NCBI GenBank assembly: GCA_016808115.1
Contig: JAEQBH010006861.1
Coordinates: 62,001 to 126,000 of the forward strand
DNA from: Tetrastigma voinierianum
Lineage: Eukaryota > Streptophyta > Magnoliopsida > Vitales > Vitaceae
Reading direction: 5' to 3'
Length of the DNA stretch: 64,000 nucleotides
Positions 11,171 to 22,892 of the stretch are shown piece after piece. The notes beneath the pieces are model-generated. The model saw only the letters and a list, made by a program, of their open reading frames with translations, was not told where the DNA came from and searched no databases. Each line of letters begins with the position of its first letter. The first letter of the stretch is position 1. The position numbers and the translations under genes are program-made.

Positions 11171-13142
11171 TGAGCCTCAAATCCCAGGGGTTCCATTGAC
11201 AACTTTAGATCAACCGCATGAAACCTATGTCTCATGTCGTGAGACCGTCCATGATAAAAATTGTCACTTGGGCCCGTCATCCAATATTCTTAAAATCTAA
11301 CCAACTATATTAAATGGACAAAGAGTTATTACATCACTCTTAATACAAACATATATTAAAATTTGAAATTCTAATACATGTTTTACAACATATCAGCTTT
11401 CTTCTCAAAAGCGACTCTAATGGTATGATCTTCTCGAACACTCCACACATTACTGAAATAATGTTCCCTACGATAGGGTGAAGCGTGCCCATTAGTGATA
11501 ATTCTGCAAAGTTGCTCTCCACTATTATGTAATGGTAAGCAAATACATGATCCTACTTGGATATCTACATGATATGGATGAGAATCGACTCACCCTTTCC
11601 CACTTCTCAAGTACTTGCGGCTCCCTCACGCATGCCTAAGCCAAATGTGAGAAAAACACTGTTTTCAAAACAAAAGGTTTTTGTTCTCGAAAACATACTA
11701 CCGAGTTTCGGTAAAATCTATTAGACAACCCTTCGAGGCGAATTTGTTGGATAACTCTCCGAAACAATTCATGGGCTCCTCCGACGTGAATTGTTGGACA
11801 ATCTCCCAACCCAATTCTCCGGAAAATCTTCCATTGAAATTCCTTTCACAACCATTTTCTTTTTATTTTCTTTCATGTCATGCACTCACACCTATCGTTC
11901 TAGGGTGTCTCGGTGCATATAAGATGTATCGATTCGAACAATTCATGTTAATATATAAATCATGCATATACTAGCATAAGTGCTCACAACATCATGTTAT
12001 TCAATTCTTAGCAATAACATCAAGCTTAGCTCCATGGGCTAATCAATCCATTTGTTTAATTCCAATGGCTCTCACACAATTATATTTTATATAATTCAAA
12101 CACTCATGTTAACACACTAAATTTTCATGCATTACTGATTTCTTTCCACTTACTCCTAAGCCGTTTCATCTTAAAGCGATATTTTAGCACAACACACATG
12201 AACCATTTTCGGTCCAACAAGCAAGCGGAATTTATTTTAACGAGTCCCACATCGTGTAGTGGAAATTTGTCGGAGTGGGTAGCCCTCTCACCCAACACCA
12301 GGATTACACTTTGTGGAACCGAAATCCATGGCCATTTACGAAGAGCAACAGCACGAGCCATGGTAATGCATAAATTATAACCTGAAGCCACACAAACGGT
12401 CAGTAGATTTGTCAACGTGTCCCAATTTCCGGCATTTCGGTCTAAGTTTGAATTTGATCAAATAACCCCTGCGACCTCTCATATCATCCAAACCATTTAC
12501 AAAGCCCTTCATCCCGAAAAATAAACCAAGTAGGAAGACCCTACCTCTCGGAGTTAATGAAATTCCTGGCTTGGTACCCGCAGCGTGGCCACCGCATATG
12601 AACAACTTTCTTTTTTGGCGAAGCGAGGCAGAGGAATTAGAGCAGCCCAGGGAAATCTATAGAGAAGTTGGACTTTCTCTCTCTAGAATTTGATTTTCTC
12701 CTCCATTGCCGGATCCAGCAAAATGAGAAGAGAATTGTTCTTTTCTCTTTTGTTTTATTCCTCTTGTGTCCCCTCATTGTCACATGTCAAGCCATCATTA
12801 GCTTATTTGGATTTCTTATCCACTTATCCACCTACCTTTGATTTTCCTCCAATTAGGTGATGCCACATGTCCACATGGGCTCCACACTTGAGCTTAAGTT
12901 GACTCATTACGCACGACACGTGTACCCAGCGTGAGCTAACTGAAAATAATGCCCAGTGTCATGTTTCAGCTAGTTCTTGCTCCAGCGTCTGAGTCCGTCT
13001 CGAATTAAACGAAGTCGTGGTAGCTAGATGATTCCAACGGTGAAGTCAGTTTAGATCATCAGAGATCTAGAAAAATTTCGGTTTTGGCCACAGTGCATTT
13101 GCCATTTTTCGAAAATTAGATTTTAGAGGTTTAACATTATGA
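11171..13142. mobile_element. Solo LTR (family A) inserted in the PMD gene
   Basis: The element begins TGAGCCTCAAATCCC and is flanked by TCCAT at 11166-11170 and 13143-13147, a 5-bp duplication. Its body is homologous to the insertions at 48465-50270 and 54632-56891: shared blocks include the opening AAATCC(C/G)GGGGTxCCATTGAC, the CACTCTTAAT...CATATATTAAA stretch near 11335, GCAAGCGGAATTTATTTTAACG near 12222, and GATTCCAACGGTGAAG with GAGATCTAGAAAAATTT near the end. No pol, primer site or polypurine tract is inside, so a solo LTR is the simplest reading. ORFs within it are not credible genes. The exact right terminus is uncertain by a few bases. Confidence 0.75.
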
Positions 13143-14132
13143 TCCATATATATCTGGTGGTATGTCGTATTACACAACATTTTATGACACCACCACTCCA
13201 TAGGGATGATATGAGATACCATACTACAGCCAGTACTACTCAGATTTTGGTAAATTAGAGTCTTGTGATTCTAAAGTTTTTTTCAAATTTAAATCAATAG
13301 ATTATGTATTTATAATTGTTTGGTTGGTTCTTTTAGATCTCTACCCTGCCTAACATAGCTAATCGATCGCGTGGGGCTACAACAGGATTGGTGTATGACT
13401 TACATCATATTGCTATATCAGTGTTACACCAGATCGGAGAGGAGCATCGCATCGCTGGACACGATCAGGAGGCATTTACTTCATGTGGACCATCAGGTAG
13501 ACCCTCACGGTGTCATCAAACCTCCGAGTTCGTATCTGACTTATTGAGGTGGGAGGGAGTTGATCGGCGAGGTTGTGATCGTGATGGTGGGCTAGGTCGA
13601 AGTCGAGATGGTTGGAGAAGTTATGGTCGAGATGGTGAGGGAGGTCGTGGTACACCTGAGCCAACATTGCCACCATTATCGCCCACTCCCATAATTGCAC
13701 CCGATACTTCGATATGCCCTCATATTTACCCATCACCTGATACTTTTATACCCTCACATACTTACACATCAATTGAGACTTCCACTCCACATGTCATTCC
13801 ACCATTATCACCCACATCGATCTCTCCCTTTGCAGACCACATCTTTACCATCTCCGGTGTCGTCAGAGCCAACTTTCATGGCAGTAGGTATCACTTTATC
13901 ATCTCCGACTTTACCATCTCCTACATTGCCTCCCATCGATGAGGCTGATGAGACCATGATTAACCTTGTATCAGAGTTTGGTGCACTTCCACCTAGGCGA
14001 CCTCGTGCTCCACGTACATGTCGAGTACTTTATCCACTAATCCGTTTGAGATTGCAGGACCTATGGGTCATTATTGTGTATTCTAATATCATCACAGAGA
14101 AATATAAAACTCCATCTTGTGGGACTCATTGA
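13143..14132 (+). pseudogene. PMD protein gene, 3' part
   Basis: Right after the solo LTR the frame reads IYIWWYVVLHNIL, matching the W-Y-R-x-x-x-R motif that ends the PMD core. A GT-AG intron (13250-13336) follows. The next exon gives HQIGEEHRIAGHDQEAF, GPSGRPSRCHQTSEF, a Gly/Arg/Asp-rich stretch and a Pro/Ser/Thr-rich tail ending near APRTCRVLYP. This order (histidine-containing linker, RG-rich, P-rich) is typical of the C-terminal tails of transposon-borne PMD proteins. One or two frameshifts separate the blocks (the frame used at 13388-13942 and that at 13695-14132). The minus-strand ORF at 13476-13736 is a shadow. Confidence 0.7.
13250..13336 (+). other. Intron in the PMD pseudogene (87 nt)
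   Basis: It starts GTAAATTAGA and ends GGTTCTTTTAG, is T-rich before the acceptor, and lies where the PMD tail exon begins. Confidence 0.5.
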
Positions 14133-14660
14133 TATATGTTGATATTTGTATATATTGATATTTTTACACAGTTTTTTTTATATATTTATATGATTTGGTT
14201 TATATATAAAATCAGAGTTTCTTGTTTACTGAATTGGTTATAATTCGGATGCATGTGGATAATGATTTATATATATTCTTGTTCTCGATGCAAACTTGCA
14301 GGTCATAATCAAGCTTTATGCATAAATCCATTAAACATTCCATGATTTTGTATTTTAAAATGATAATACACAACTGGATATAACTTGTGAAATAAAAATA
14401 ACACTTACAATAATAATAATAATACAATAAATCTTCCAAAACACAATAATTGTACCAATAGGTAAATCAAGTAAGATATCATTAATTTTAATAATTTGTA
14501 TTTGATTTTTTATTGATTCAACAAATGTGTAAAAGTGGATTTTTTTAGATAAATTATTTAAACTAAAAAGATTATTTATACTAAAAACCATATAGATTTG
14601 GGAAAGTTATCGTCTTTAGATATCAAACGTAATCTTTAAAATCAATATTTATAATTTCAT
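14133..14660. other. AT-rich spacer with an (AAT)n tract
   Basis: No gene recognised. A short AAT microsatellite lies at about 14409-14425. The low-complexity ORFs on the minus strand are not credible. Confidence 0.5.
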
Positions 14661-14663
14661 ATA

Positions 14664-14832
14664 GATTCGGCATTTTAATGTTTTTTAAATAATAAATCCG
14701 TTGTCACCAACAAAGTCATTTTAATTTTTTTTGAAATGATAAATCCGTTGTTTAGGACAACAACATTTTATTTTATTTTTAAATGTTAAGTCGCTGATTA
14801 GGATAGCGGCATTTTAATTTTTTTTTAAATGA
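14664..14832. repeat. Tandem array of small imperfect hairpins (period 46-48 bp)
   Basis: The block CATTTTA followed by a T-rich run and AAATG/AAATAA recurs at about 14669, 14716, 14764 and 14808. Between blocks each full unit has a short inverted repeat whose stem sequence differs: GTTGTcaccAACAA, GTTGTttaggACAAC, and CGCTgattaggatAGCG. The stems keep pairing while their bases change. Confidence 0.6.
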
Positions 14833-15044
14833 AAGCATTCAAGGCAGACATTATCTTAGTTATCGCCTGTAGTTAACACTAGATTGAGCAATAATTTCAA
14901 ATACAAATTATTTTTATAATTTTTAAAAATAATAATAATATTTTAATCCAAAACTCTTTATACCGCATAATCTCTGGGTCTAAGTCCACCTTTGATCGGA
15001 TAGTATGGCTCAATTTCCCACCATACGGACTCACGGCTACCTTA

Positions 15045-15444
15045 GGCCCTGTTTAGTTCACGAAAATTTTCAGCTGTCAAGAATTGAATAATTTTCAATG
15101 TATTTCTAATCTTTAGTTTTCAATTTTTTAGAAAATACGTTTCGTCTTTTGAATTTGATTGAAAATAAAGAATAGAAAATCCGTTTGTAAAACCATTTTC
15201 TTGAAAATGAAGTTATAAAATGTTGAGAAAATACAAAATCCTTGTTTTCGATTTAATTTGAAAACAAGGAAAACAACAAAACAGTTTTCTAATTCATATA
15301 TAAAATGTTGAAAATAGTGAATTCATTTTCTTTGTTTTCAAATTTTGTTTTTGTCTAATTCTCGTAACTAAACGTGTTTTCCTTGTTTTCGAAAAGTTTG
15401 AATAGAGAAAACGAGAGAAAGGTACCTTTTTACTAAACAGGGCC
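15045..15444. mobile_element. Tourist-like MITE, 400 bp
   Basis: The ends are GGCCCTGTTTAGT and, in reverse complement, GGCCCTGTTTAGTA, flanked by TTA on both sides (15042-15044 and 15445-15447). The AT-rich interior of repeated TTTTC/GAAAA runs has no coding capacity. This is a clear PIF/Harbinger-derived MITE. Confidence 0.88.
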
Positions 15445-15447
15445 TTA

Positions 15448-15764
15448 ATTTCCTAAATTCCTTTTCTTTTTCAATCTTGTTTTTCTAAATTAGGCATGAT
15501 CCGCACATGTACTGTTACATCATAACATTCTTAACTTTAAACTCAATAATTCAATTTAATATATAAAATACATTAAAAGTTGAAAAAAATATTATGCTGA
15601 TTAAAAGTGAAACAAAATGTATGATACATTAAATTACTACCAAGAAAAAGTCTCATATTTTCATGCATTTTTTGGGTCTAGCATCATAACCACCATAGAA
15701 GGAAGAGACTTGTACTTTTCAAGGTGGGCAGACTCTCCGGGCAAACTTGGCTTTTTGCCCATTG
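15448..15764. other. Spacer between the MITE and a solo LTR
   Basis: AT-rich, no gene or repeat recognised. Confidence 0.4.
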
Positions 15765-15769
15765 ATCAT

Positions 15770-17348
15770 TGACGAGCTCCAGATAGAATGTGTAAATTAA
15801 TGTAAAAATGTAGGTTTGTATGTGTAAGTATACGCGTCAAGTTTACGTAGTATAATGGCTAGTCAAGTGTCGTCCCACAAGGAGAAGTGTGTTGAGTACT
15901 GACTTTACGTTTTAAATATTATATGGACCTAAAATTGTAATGAATTCTGATTAATAAAAAGAAAAACTAATCCTATGTTATTTGTTAAATCAATTAATTA
16001 TGAAAATTAGGGTTTTGCCTTCACCTACCACACTCGATGATTTTAACCTAAATATATTATTCATTCAGCATATTAATTTATTTACGCTGACGGGTTGATC
16101 ATGCCTACAAGATATTCTCTCTCGAGATATATTTGTTTATCTCGCCAGTATGGTGTATTGCATCTCTACCTCAACCCTAGACTCCGTAACACTTAAATGT
16201 TTAAACTCTTAATGCCACGTACAATTGGGCAGGGATATCTACATTCCTTTGATTGACCGAGTGTTGCTCATTCTATCCACAGGGTCCTCCATCTCTCGAT
16301 ATTAGACTCCCAATAAAAAACACCTTAATGTGGAGAAACACTACCATGTAAATAAAATACAAAAATAGAGCAAGTCGAGATAAAATCAATCCATATAATG
16401 AATGAAAACGTAATTAACCATTAATCTATTTGAATGTAGCAAGGGTACGATAAAAACCTAGAAATAAAACTAAAACACCTCTAAGTGGAAGAAAACCATC
16501 AAAATAAAGAGAAATAAAGGAAGAGGGTGAGAATAAACGATTTTGAGTGAAAGCCCCATCTCCTTTTCTTTAATCTCCTTCTTCTTCAAGCTTTCCCCCT
16601 TCAAGATGTGTGCCCTAGGGTGTTTCCACCCTAAGGAGAACTATCGCCTTAGCTCAAAAATCTGTGTCACCGTCGTCTTTCCCTCGATTCCCCGGGTTTG
16701 AGCTTTAAAACCCTCCATTATGGCTCAAAATGGGCTAAAAATCCACCCAAAACCAGCCACGAAAGTCACTTGATGTCGCGGCGATCGGGATGCTATTTTG
16801 CACTCTACGCAACGTCGCGACGTTGCGATGAATCCTGTTTTGCAAACATAAGGCCATACTTTGTCATCGAACTTGATTTGGGTGTTCTTGGTACGTTCGG
16901 AAAACGCTGCGAAGTGTAAGAATCTAGATATGGCCAGGAAAAACACTTTAGAAATAATTATAAAGACTGAATGTACAAATTCTCCAACTGGTCGCACGAG
17001 CTCTTCTCTTCCTTCAACTACCAAGAGTCATAACTTTGTCATTTAAGTCCAAATGGAGTGAATAAGGTCTCTTTGGAAAGCCTGAGAAGTCTCCTATTCA
17101 TCCATATCAATATTGTAGCCATTGGGGATCATTGTGAAACTTAAAACATCAAAACACAGTAGCTACTATTGCATGTGTTGTTTTCTGATTTTTGGGCTTT
17201 ATCTCTTTGTTTTTGCTCCATATTGGCTCATGGATGACCTAATCACAAAATCGAACATTTAGAGCATTAGATCACTTATTCATATAATAAAAATACTAAA
17301 AATATAAGTAAAACATAGGGATAAAATGAGTATAAAGTATACTCATCA
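15770..17348. mobile_element. Solo LTR, 1579 bp
   Basis: It starts TGACGAGCTCC and ends GTATACTCATCA, flanked by ATCAT on both sides (15765-15769 and 17349-17353). The TG...CA ends with a perfect 5-bp duplication are the hallmark of an integrated LTR. Its opening part (a CGTCAAGT... stretch, then TCGTCCCACAAGGAGAAG) resembles a widespread plant LTR type, also seen in the segment near 28.4 kb. There is no pol and no second LTR. ORFs at 16698-17046 are not credible. Confidence 0.82.
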
Positions 17349-17353
17349 ATCAT

Positions 17354-18530
17354 GTACCAAAAGTGATGCAAGGATATGACCTTGATGGATGACATAATGG
17401 TTTGGGTAAGTTAGGGATGAGTTTGTTGTAGTTTAGGGGTATATGATACAACTTTAAAGGGTAAGGAAAATACCTGGTTCAAAAGGTTTTAGGGCTAGTT
17501 TAGGGTTTGTATATGATGGAATTAAGGTTTAGAATGAAGGATTTTAGATTTGAAAATATCTAGGTTTGATTTGATGCAAAACAGCCTTGTTTTGAGCTAG
17601 TTTGCAATTTCCAGGTTTTTCTAAGGTAGGGTAGGGCTATGCACGATTTTGGGGTTTATATAAGGTTAAGGATGATGGGTTTTATGGTTTCTAGGGTGAA
17701 ACAAAGTATATGGAAAGGTTTTTTTTTAATTATGGAGCAAGATTTTGAAAGTTTTAGGTTATTGTTGGAGAATAGGTTATGGTAAGGTTGAAAAGATGAT
17801 GATGGAATTGGAAGGAGTAGAAGAAGTGGAGGGATAGGAACTTACTTCGCCACCCAAGGAATCCACCAAGGGATAAGAAGGCACAAACTCCCCACTCAAG
17901 AGAATCCACCTAAGAAATAAGAGAACAAGAGATAACTCTTAAAAAATATAAAATTGAAAATATTATTAAACTATGAATACCTCTAATAAGAGTACATTAT
18001 GGGTATATATAGGCCCCTTACTTTCTAAAACAAATAAAGCAACTCCTATTTTGACTAGGAAAACTAGGAAAACAAAACTTTCTAAATTGGATAAAGCAAC
18101 TCCAAAATTAGAAACATGACTCTAAATCAAACAAGAAATTAGAAAATATATAAAAAACCAATAATTGACTAATTCAAAATCTTCTTCAAGCCTCGATCAC
18201 GTCCTTAACTCCCGTCAAATCTTAATTGAAATCCAAAATTTTCATTTTGATGATCCTACAGCTTTGCAACCTTCTAAATCTAAATTTTCCATAATCAAAG
18301 TCAAATTTCCATTGGTTGTTGTTGATGCTCCTGCATCAAAAAGTCTAGATACAAAAAGTTATAGATATAAACACAAAGTAAAAAAAAATTAAACCAATGG
18401 TGGTAAATGTCCAAAAGTGTTATAAATTAAAACAACCAATTGAATAACATATCAGTAAATATCTCATCTTTGTATGATGGTAATTCATACTTTTATGAAT
18501 CTTCAGCAAAACAATATATGCATAAAGCAG
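17354..18530. other. Unassigned repetitive sequence
   Basis: It contains GGTTT/TAGGG-rich plant-like intergenic DNA and a stretch (17850-18330) that resembles LTR-type sequence ending with TTGATGCTCCTGCATCA. The ORF at 18165-18392 matches no family I know. Nothing is assigned. Confidence 0.35.
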
Positions 18531-18534
18531 AAAG

Positions 18535-18745
18535 CTTGTCTTACTTGGAAGAACTTCCAAAGATAACTCAAAAACTTCTATTTCAGCTACAGAATTACGG
18601 TTTATGGTCATTGCAACTTGATTTGCACTTTGACGATTATGATTCAACTGCTTCCTTGAATTTTCAGTGACGCCACCAGGAGGAACATGCGGTACTGGAA
18701 GCCACCATATTTCCTCTTGCCATTAAATACGTTTTGCATAAAAAA
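18535..18745 (-). pseudogene. RopGEF (PRONE domain) exon remnant
   Basis: On the minus strand the translation reads EEIWWLPVPHVPPGGVTENS, then RKQLNHNRQSANQVAMTINR, SVAEIEVFE and EVLPSK. This follows the PRONE-domain pattern of plant Rop guanine-nucleotide exchange factors (WWLPxxxVPPGGLSExSRKxLxxxRxSxxQxxKAAMAIN...EMEIPExYxxxLPK), proteins that activate Rop GTPases at the plasma membrane. Only one exon's worth is visible, with missing residues and lost conserved positions (for example the KAA before MTIN). The remaining PRONE exons were not found in the neighbouring sequence, so it is treated as a decayed or transduplicated fragment. Confidence 0.65.
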
Positions 18746-18749
18746 AAAC

Positions 18750-19610
18750 TAATCCATTTGTCTCAATGGCTATCATATCTTGATCTATATACACCAAAAC
18801 TATGAATCTGTAAAACCATCTAATATCTCTTAAAGTAGACAAAGATATATAACTACTTTAAAGTTACTTTTCCCATCATAAATAATGAACTAAGAAAGAA
18901 ACAAAGCTGAATCTTACAAGTAGCACGTTGTTGAGTTTACGGAGAGTAAGGAGATTGATAAAAATATCTCATCGAGGTTTGCAAGCCATTACCTAAATGA
19001 AAAGTAAAAAATCATTGATAAAAAGTCTGAGCGAATAAGAAATTATTACTTCTTTTGATCATTCACAAGTAAATTAATGAGGAAATTAGTATCACGTTAT
19101 CAAAAATCCAAATCAATTATTCCTTGAATGATAGGGAATTATTGACAATGATCTTCAATGCAAATTTTGTAAATCCTCACTCGTCCCAAGCTCTTGCTTC
19201 AGAAATTGATTGCATGGAAAACTTAGGATCTAGAGACCTGACAACACTGTATGTAATCTCAAGACTTTGCAAATACCGAGAAGAAAAATCCCAAAATCTA
19301 CCATAAATGCATGACTTAGGTCCATTAAATTGACAATTACAATATCGATCATTAATGTGCACATATAGTCCTTAAAGCAGGAAAACATCACATGAGCAAT
19401 CCAGTTGCTTATGCAATAAATCAAAACCAAACAGAGATAACTGAATCCAGAGATCGATTTGCCGGTAGAAAACAAACAAAGGGAATAAAATGGGGAAGCC
19501 ATATTGGGTTATTCATCAACAAACAAGAATAACCGAACCAAAGTCCACATCAGTGTCCTGAGGAAGTAGTGATTTACCTTGATGACATAGAAGAGTTTCA
19601 ATCTCACAGG
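18750..19610. other. Unassigned sequence upstream of the RopGEF remnant
   Basis: It could hold other introns or exons of the same decayed gene on the minus strand. The stretch 19575-19610 ends with a GTAAATCA donor-like site when read on that strand, but no exon is recognisable. Confidence 0.3.
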
Positions 19611-19726
19611 ACACACTACAAGAAATTCACAGTTTACCGACAAAAATTACCGGCCAGTTAAATTACGTTGTTGGTAATTGCAAACGGAATATCGACGGAA
19701 CAAAGCATATTATTTTTTTCCCACAT

Positions 19727-20015
19727 TTTTGCTACCATTCTGGAAAGCGAATACCTACGAAAATTACAGACGGAAGTGTTAAAGTAGGTAATTTCCACGC
19801 TATATAGGCGCCAACTTTAGGTACCATTCTTGGAAGCGGAATACCTACGGAAAATTACCGACGGAAGTGTTTCGTAGGTAATTTTTCGCATATATATAGG
19901 CGCCAACTTTTGGGAGTACCATTTACCGATAGAATACCTCGGAATTGCAGACGGAAGTGTTAAAGTAGGTAATTTTCCATTACTGCGGAATACTAAGGAG
20001 TGTACCGGCGGAAGT
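19727..20015. repeat. Subterminal tandem repeats, about 90 bp
   Basis: The motif GAATACCTACG followed by GACGGAAGTGTT and GTAGGTAATTT recurs at about 19749, 19839 and 19932, with a shorter fourth copy at 19988. Copies one to three have TATATAGGCGCCAACTTT between them. Each copy contains an internal inverted pair TACCTACG/CGTAGGTA, as expected of transposase-binding arrays. Confidence 0.8.
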
Positions 20016-20183
20016 GTTATTGAGTGAACCCACCTCTTTGATAATTTTTTGGCTCTTATCTTTAATACTTGATATTATTAAATATAAGTGTAATTATAAT
20101 ATTTTAAATTTTATAAAATAGAAATAATTTTAATGTTTAAACCTAATATATCCAAAAAAATTAAAATTAATTATTTATTCTAA

Positions 20184-20186
<3 letters not shown>

Positions 20187-20220
<34 letters not shown>
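20187..20220. repeat. (AT)n microsatellite
   Basis: Seventeen uninterrupted AT units, inside the small CACTA-type element. Confidence 0.95.
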
Positions 20221-20222
<2 letters not shown>

Positions 20223-20654
20223 TATTTTGCAGATAATATAACAAGTTGATGAATGATATATATAATATTTTCAATTTATCTAACATTAGTCATTGTTGCT
20301 TAGTGGATCGCTTATTGTTTCAGAGTTCGAGTGCGGGTTGAAACCCCTTGAATACATATTTTTCTTGATTTTGGTAAACTAAAAAATCTGACGGACTTTC
20401 AGTAGAGTAAATTACGTCCCCCATTTTGTAGATTTGCCCGAGCTTTCACTGCACTTTTCACAATTCTGAAGCGGAATTTCAGTAGGTAATTTACCCTCTG
20501 GATTGATTTTCCGTCGGTAGCTTATTTTACCTGCATGCAATGACCTCTCTGAAATATAGTTATTCATTCCGTAGAGTAAATTTAATTACCCAAGCGGAAT
20601 TATTTATATTACCTCTGAGTACCAGTGATAAATTGTCGATTTGTTGTAGTGACG

Positions 20655-22892
20655 AGCGAAATGATTTCTCGGATAAAGACTTTTTATGTTTATTCATTCC
20701 ATCACTTGAGAATACATATTTGAAGCTGATCACAATGAAGGTTATGAAGAATAGTATGATTCATGGAACAAGGCAGGTTCAGGGAAATAAAAAAAGACTA
20801 AGAAGGCAGTGAGGAAGTGATTGAGGAAGAGATAAATGCATCATGAGTATTAAAGCATTAAAGATACGGAGTATGAGAGGCTTATTATGATGGATGATCA
20901 CTCAATAGTTCTTCAGATCATAGTCATAGATCGATCTCATGGATCAGAGAAAACATCAGAAGAATATTATAAAGAATGCTCACCGTGAAGGAATCAAAAG
21001 CAACATTGTCACTGAGAATGCAAACATGATCAGCTGAGATCATGCAGCAGTCAGTCGCAACAGTGAATTGGGTGTTGATTGCAGCCTAGAACATCCATGT
21101 TAAATTTCAGTGCTAATGACAGCAAAGATGAGTTTACATCCATGTTAAATTTCAGTGCTAATTATAGCAAAGATGAGTTTGAAATGCCTTATGACAAGCA
21201 AAATAGAATGGCCACCATTTTCAGGATGAAAAACCATAGAACCCAGAAATGATCAGTGCTGCTTTACCTCCAAAATATGGAAGGAACCACAAAAGTGGTT
21301 GTGCCACACTGGATGGAGCTAATTCAGTTCAACAATCCCTAAACCGGAGCAAGAAAGAAGAAAGAGAAACTCAGAGATCTGATTCTCTGGGCATCTATGG
21401 TTCTTGCAATGGCAATATAAATATTACGACAATTAAGAAAAATCACAAAATCACAAAACTTTAGAATGCCCATAATACCAAAAAAATACCTCATAAAACT
21501 TCAAATCTTTCAAACCCTTATATCTCTACACACACCAAATCTCTCTCACACACCAAACTCCACACACCAAACCCTTACAGAATATTTAATAAACATTTCT
21601 AACTTATTCCTAAAAGCTTTCCTTATTTTATAAGAAAACCTAATATTACAATGATATAACAAATAGGAATTATCCTATAAAATATTATTTACAAAGAGGA
21701 ATTAATATTAAATAAGAATTTGAGATATATTCTAACACGAGGTCTAATTCATTCCCAACTCAACAGCTCGGTCATTTGAGCCATGTCCACTCGAGACAGC
21801 CAGACTACGATGATCTAGCAGCAAAGTTTAAAGCTCTTAAGAAGCTACATCTGCAAACAAAGAAACCAACAACCACTGTTGCTTACTCTAAAACAAAGAC
21901 AAAGGGGAGAAACAGGTTAACATACAACTATTCAGAACAATAATTGTTGTTTCTCATAGAAGAGAAGCAATGGCGATCGAAATCAATCCAACTCACTCAC
22001 AGCAATGTGGTTGCTGTTCTTGGATGTTCTAACTAATATGTTTATGGAACATAAACACGTGGCATTTGGAGGAGCAGACGATAAAGAGAAGTGGGCCAAG
22101 TGCAATATATTAGGCTTTGGAGAATCACTTTCAAGAGTCACTCTCCTGAGAACTTTCATAAACCTTGAGACCAATTCCAATCGAAAGCGCAAGTTTCACA
22201 CAGCCTGCATAAGCCTCTACTTATCCTAAAAAATATTTTGATAAAAAAGGGAATAGGGTGTCCCTTGTTTCGTTATTGTTTATTTATTTATTTACCATTA
22301 TTTTTATAAAAGATATTGGTTGAATCAAAATAAGATTTCCAAGTAATTGTTATGATGAGGAGTCCTACACTAGGGAGGAGAAGAGGAAAGTAGAATAGAA
22401 TAATACTATAATCTTAGTGATCCATCACTCAGTTTCTACTTTTTTCGCATGAGTTGAATCCCTTTCCCATCCGATTCCCAGCCATAAATGGCTTCAAATA
22501 ACCACCCTATCCATAGCCATGAGCTTTCTTTCTCAATTCATATTCATCTCTTCCATCCCTTCCACCATTACTTCCATTTTCTTTAAGTAATTCTCATAAA
22601 AAAAAATCTACCACTTAATGCTATTCACATTCTTCTCACTTCTACCATTAAAATACAGCTTAATAATCAAACTTCCCACCAAAATTTCCATCCACCATCT
22701 CCTTCACCTTCTTTGAGGGAGCTCATCTTGAACAATGCACAGTTCCTGCTAATTTCTACCTTAAAATACCTCTGTAGCTCATTAAAGCATTAGTAGACAT
22801 TGCAAGAGCATACTCTGTTAATTGAGTGGTTAAGAAATTATTACTATGCAAAACATGTCATAAAGCTCCAAAATAACATCAACAATATGCAT
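20655..22892. other. Unassigned region with a small tandem duplication
   Basis: A 48-bp unit is duplicated in tandem at about 21092-21187 (ACATCCATGTTAAATTTCAG start). In one frame it encodes TSMLNFSAN(D/Y)SKDEF twice, followed by EMPYDKQNRMATIF. The ORFs at 21249-21464 and 22005-22229 match no family I recognise. AT-rich sequence fills the rest. This could contain decayed exons of the polyamine oxidase gene found near 35 kb, but I found none. Confidence 0.35.

Larger units (their letters stand above)
19614..20651. mobile_element. Non-autonomous CACTA-type element, 1038 bp
   Basis: The left end is CACTACAAGAAATTCACAG and the right end in reverse complement is CACTACAACAAATCGACA; both continue with (G/A)TTTA. 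The flanks are ACA (19611-19613) and ACG (20652-20654), a 3-bp duplication with one change. The interior holds tandem repeats and an (AT)n run but no gene. It is distinct in sequence from the CACTA at 1647. Confidence 0.8.

Noticed and set aside
12125..12605. Minus-strand ORFs of 76-96 codons
   Set aside because: They lie inside the family A solo LTR; the homologous copies at 48465 and 54632 do not keep them open.
13476..13736. Minus-strand ORF rich in His/Asp
   Set aside because: It is the shadow of the RG-rich PMD tail on the other strand.
14664..14832. Repeat array resembling a CRISPR
   Set aside because: The units are contiguous imperfect repeats in plant DNA with no unique spacers of constant length and no cas genes.
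16698..17046. Overlapping ORFs of 61-99 codons on both strands
   Set aside because: They are inside a solo LTR, overlap each other antisense and resemble no protein.
20187..20220. Possible origin or matrix-attachment site from the (AT)n run
   Set aside because: A plain microsatellite inside a transposon; nothing else supports such a role.
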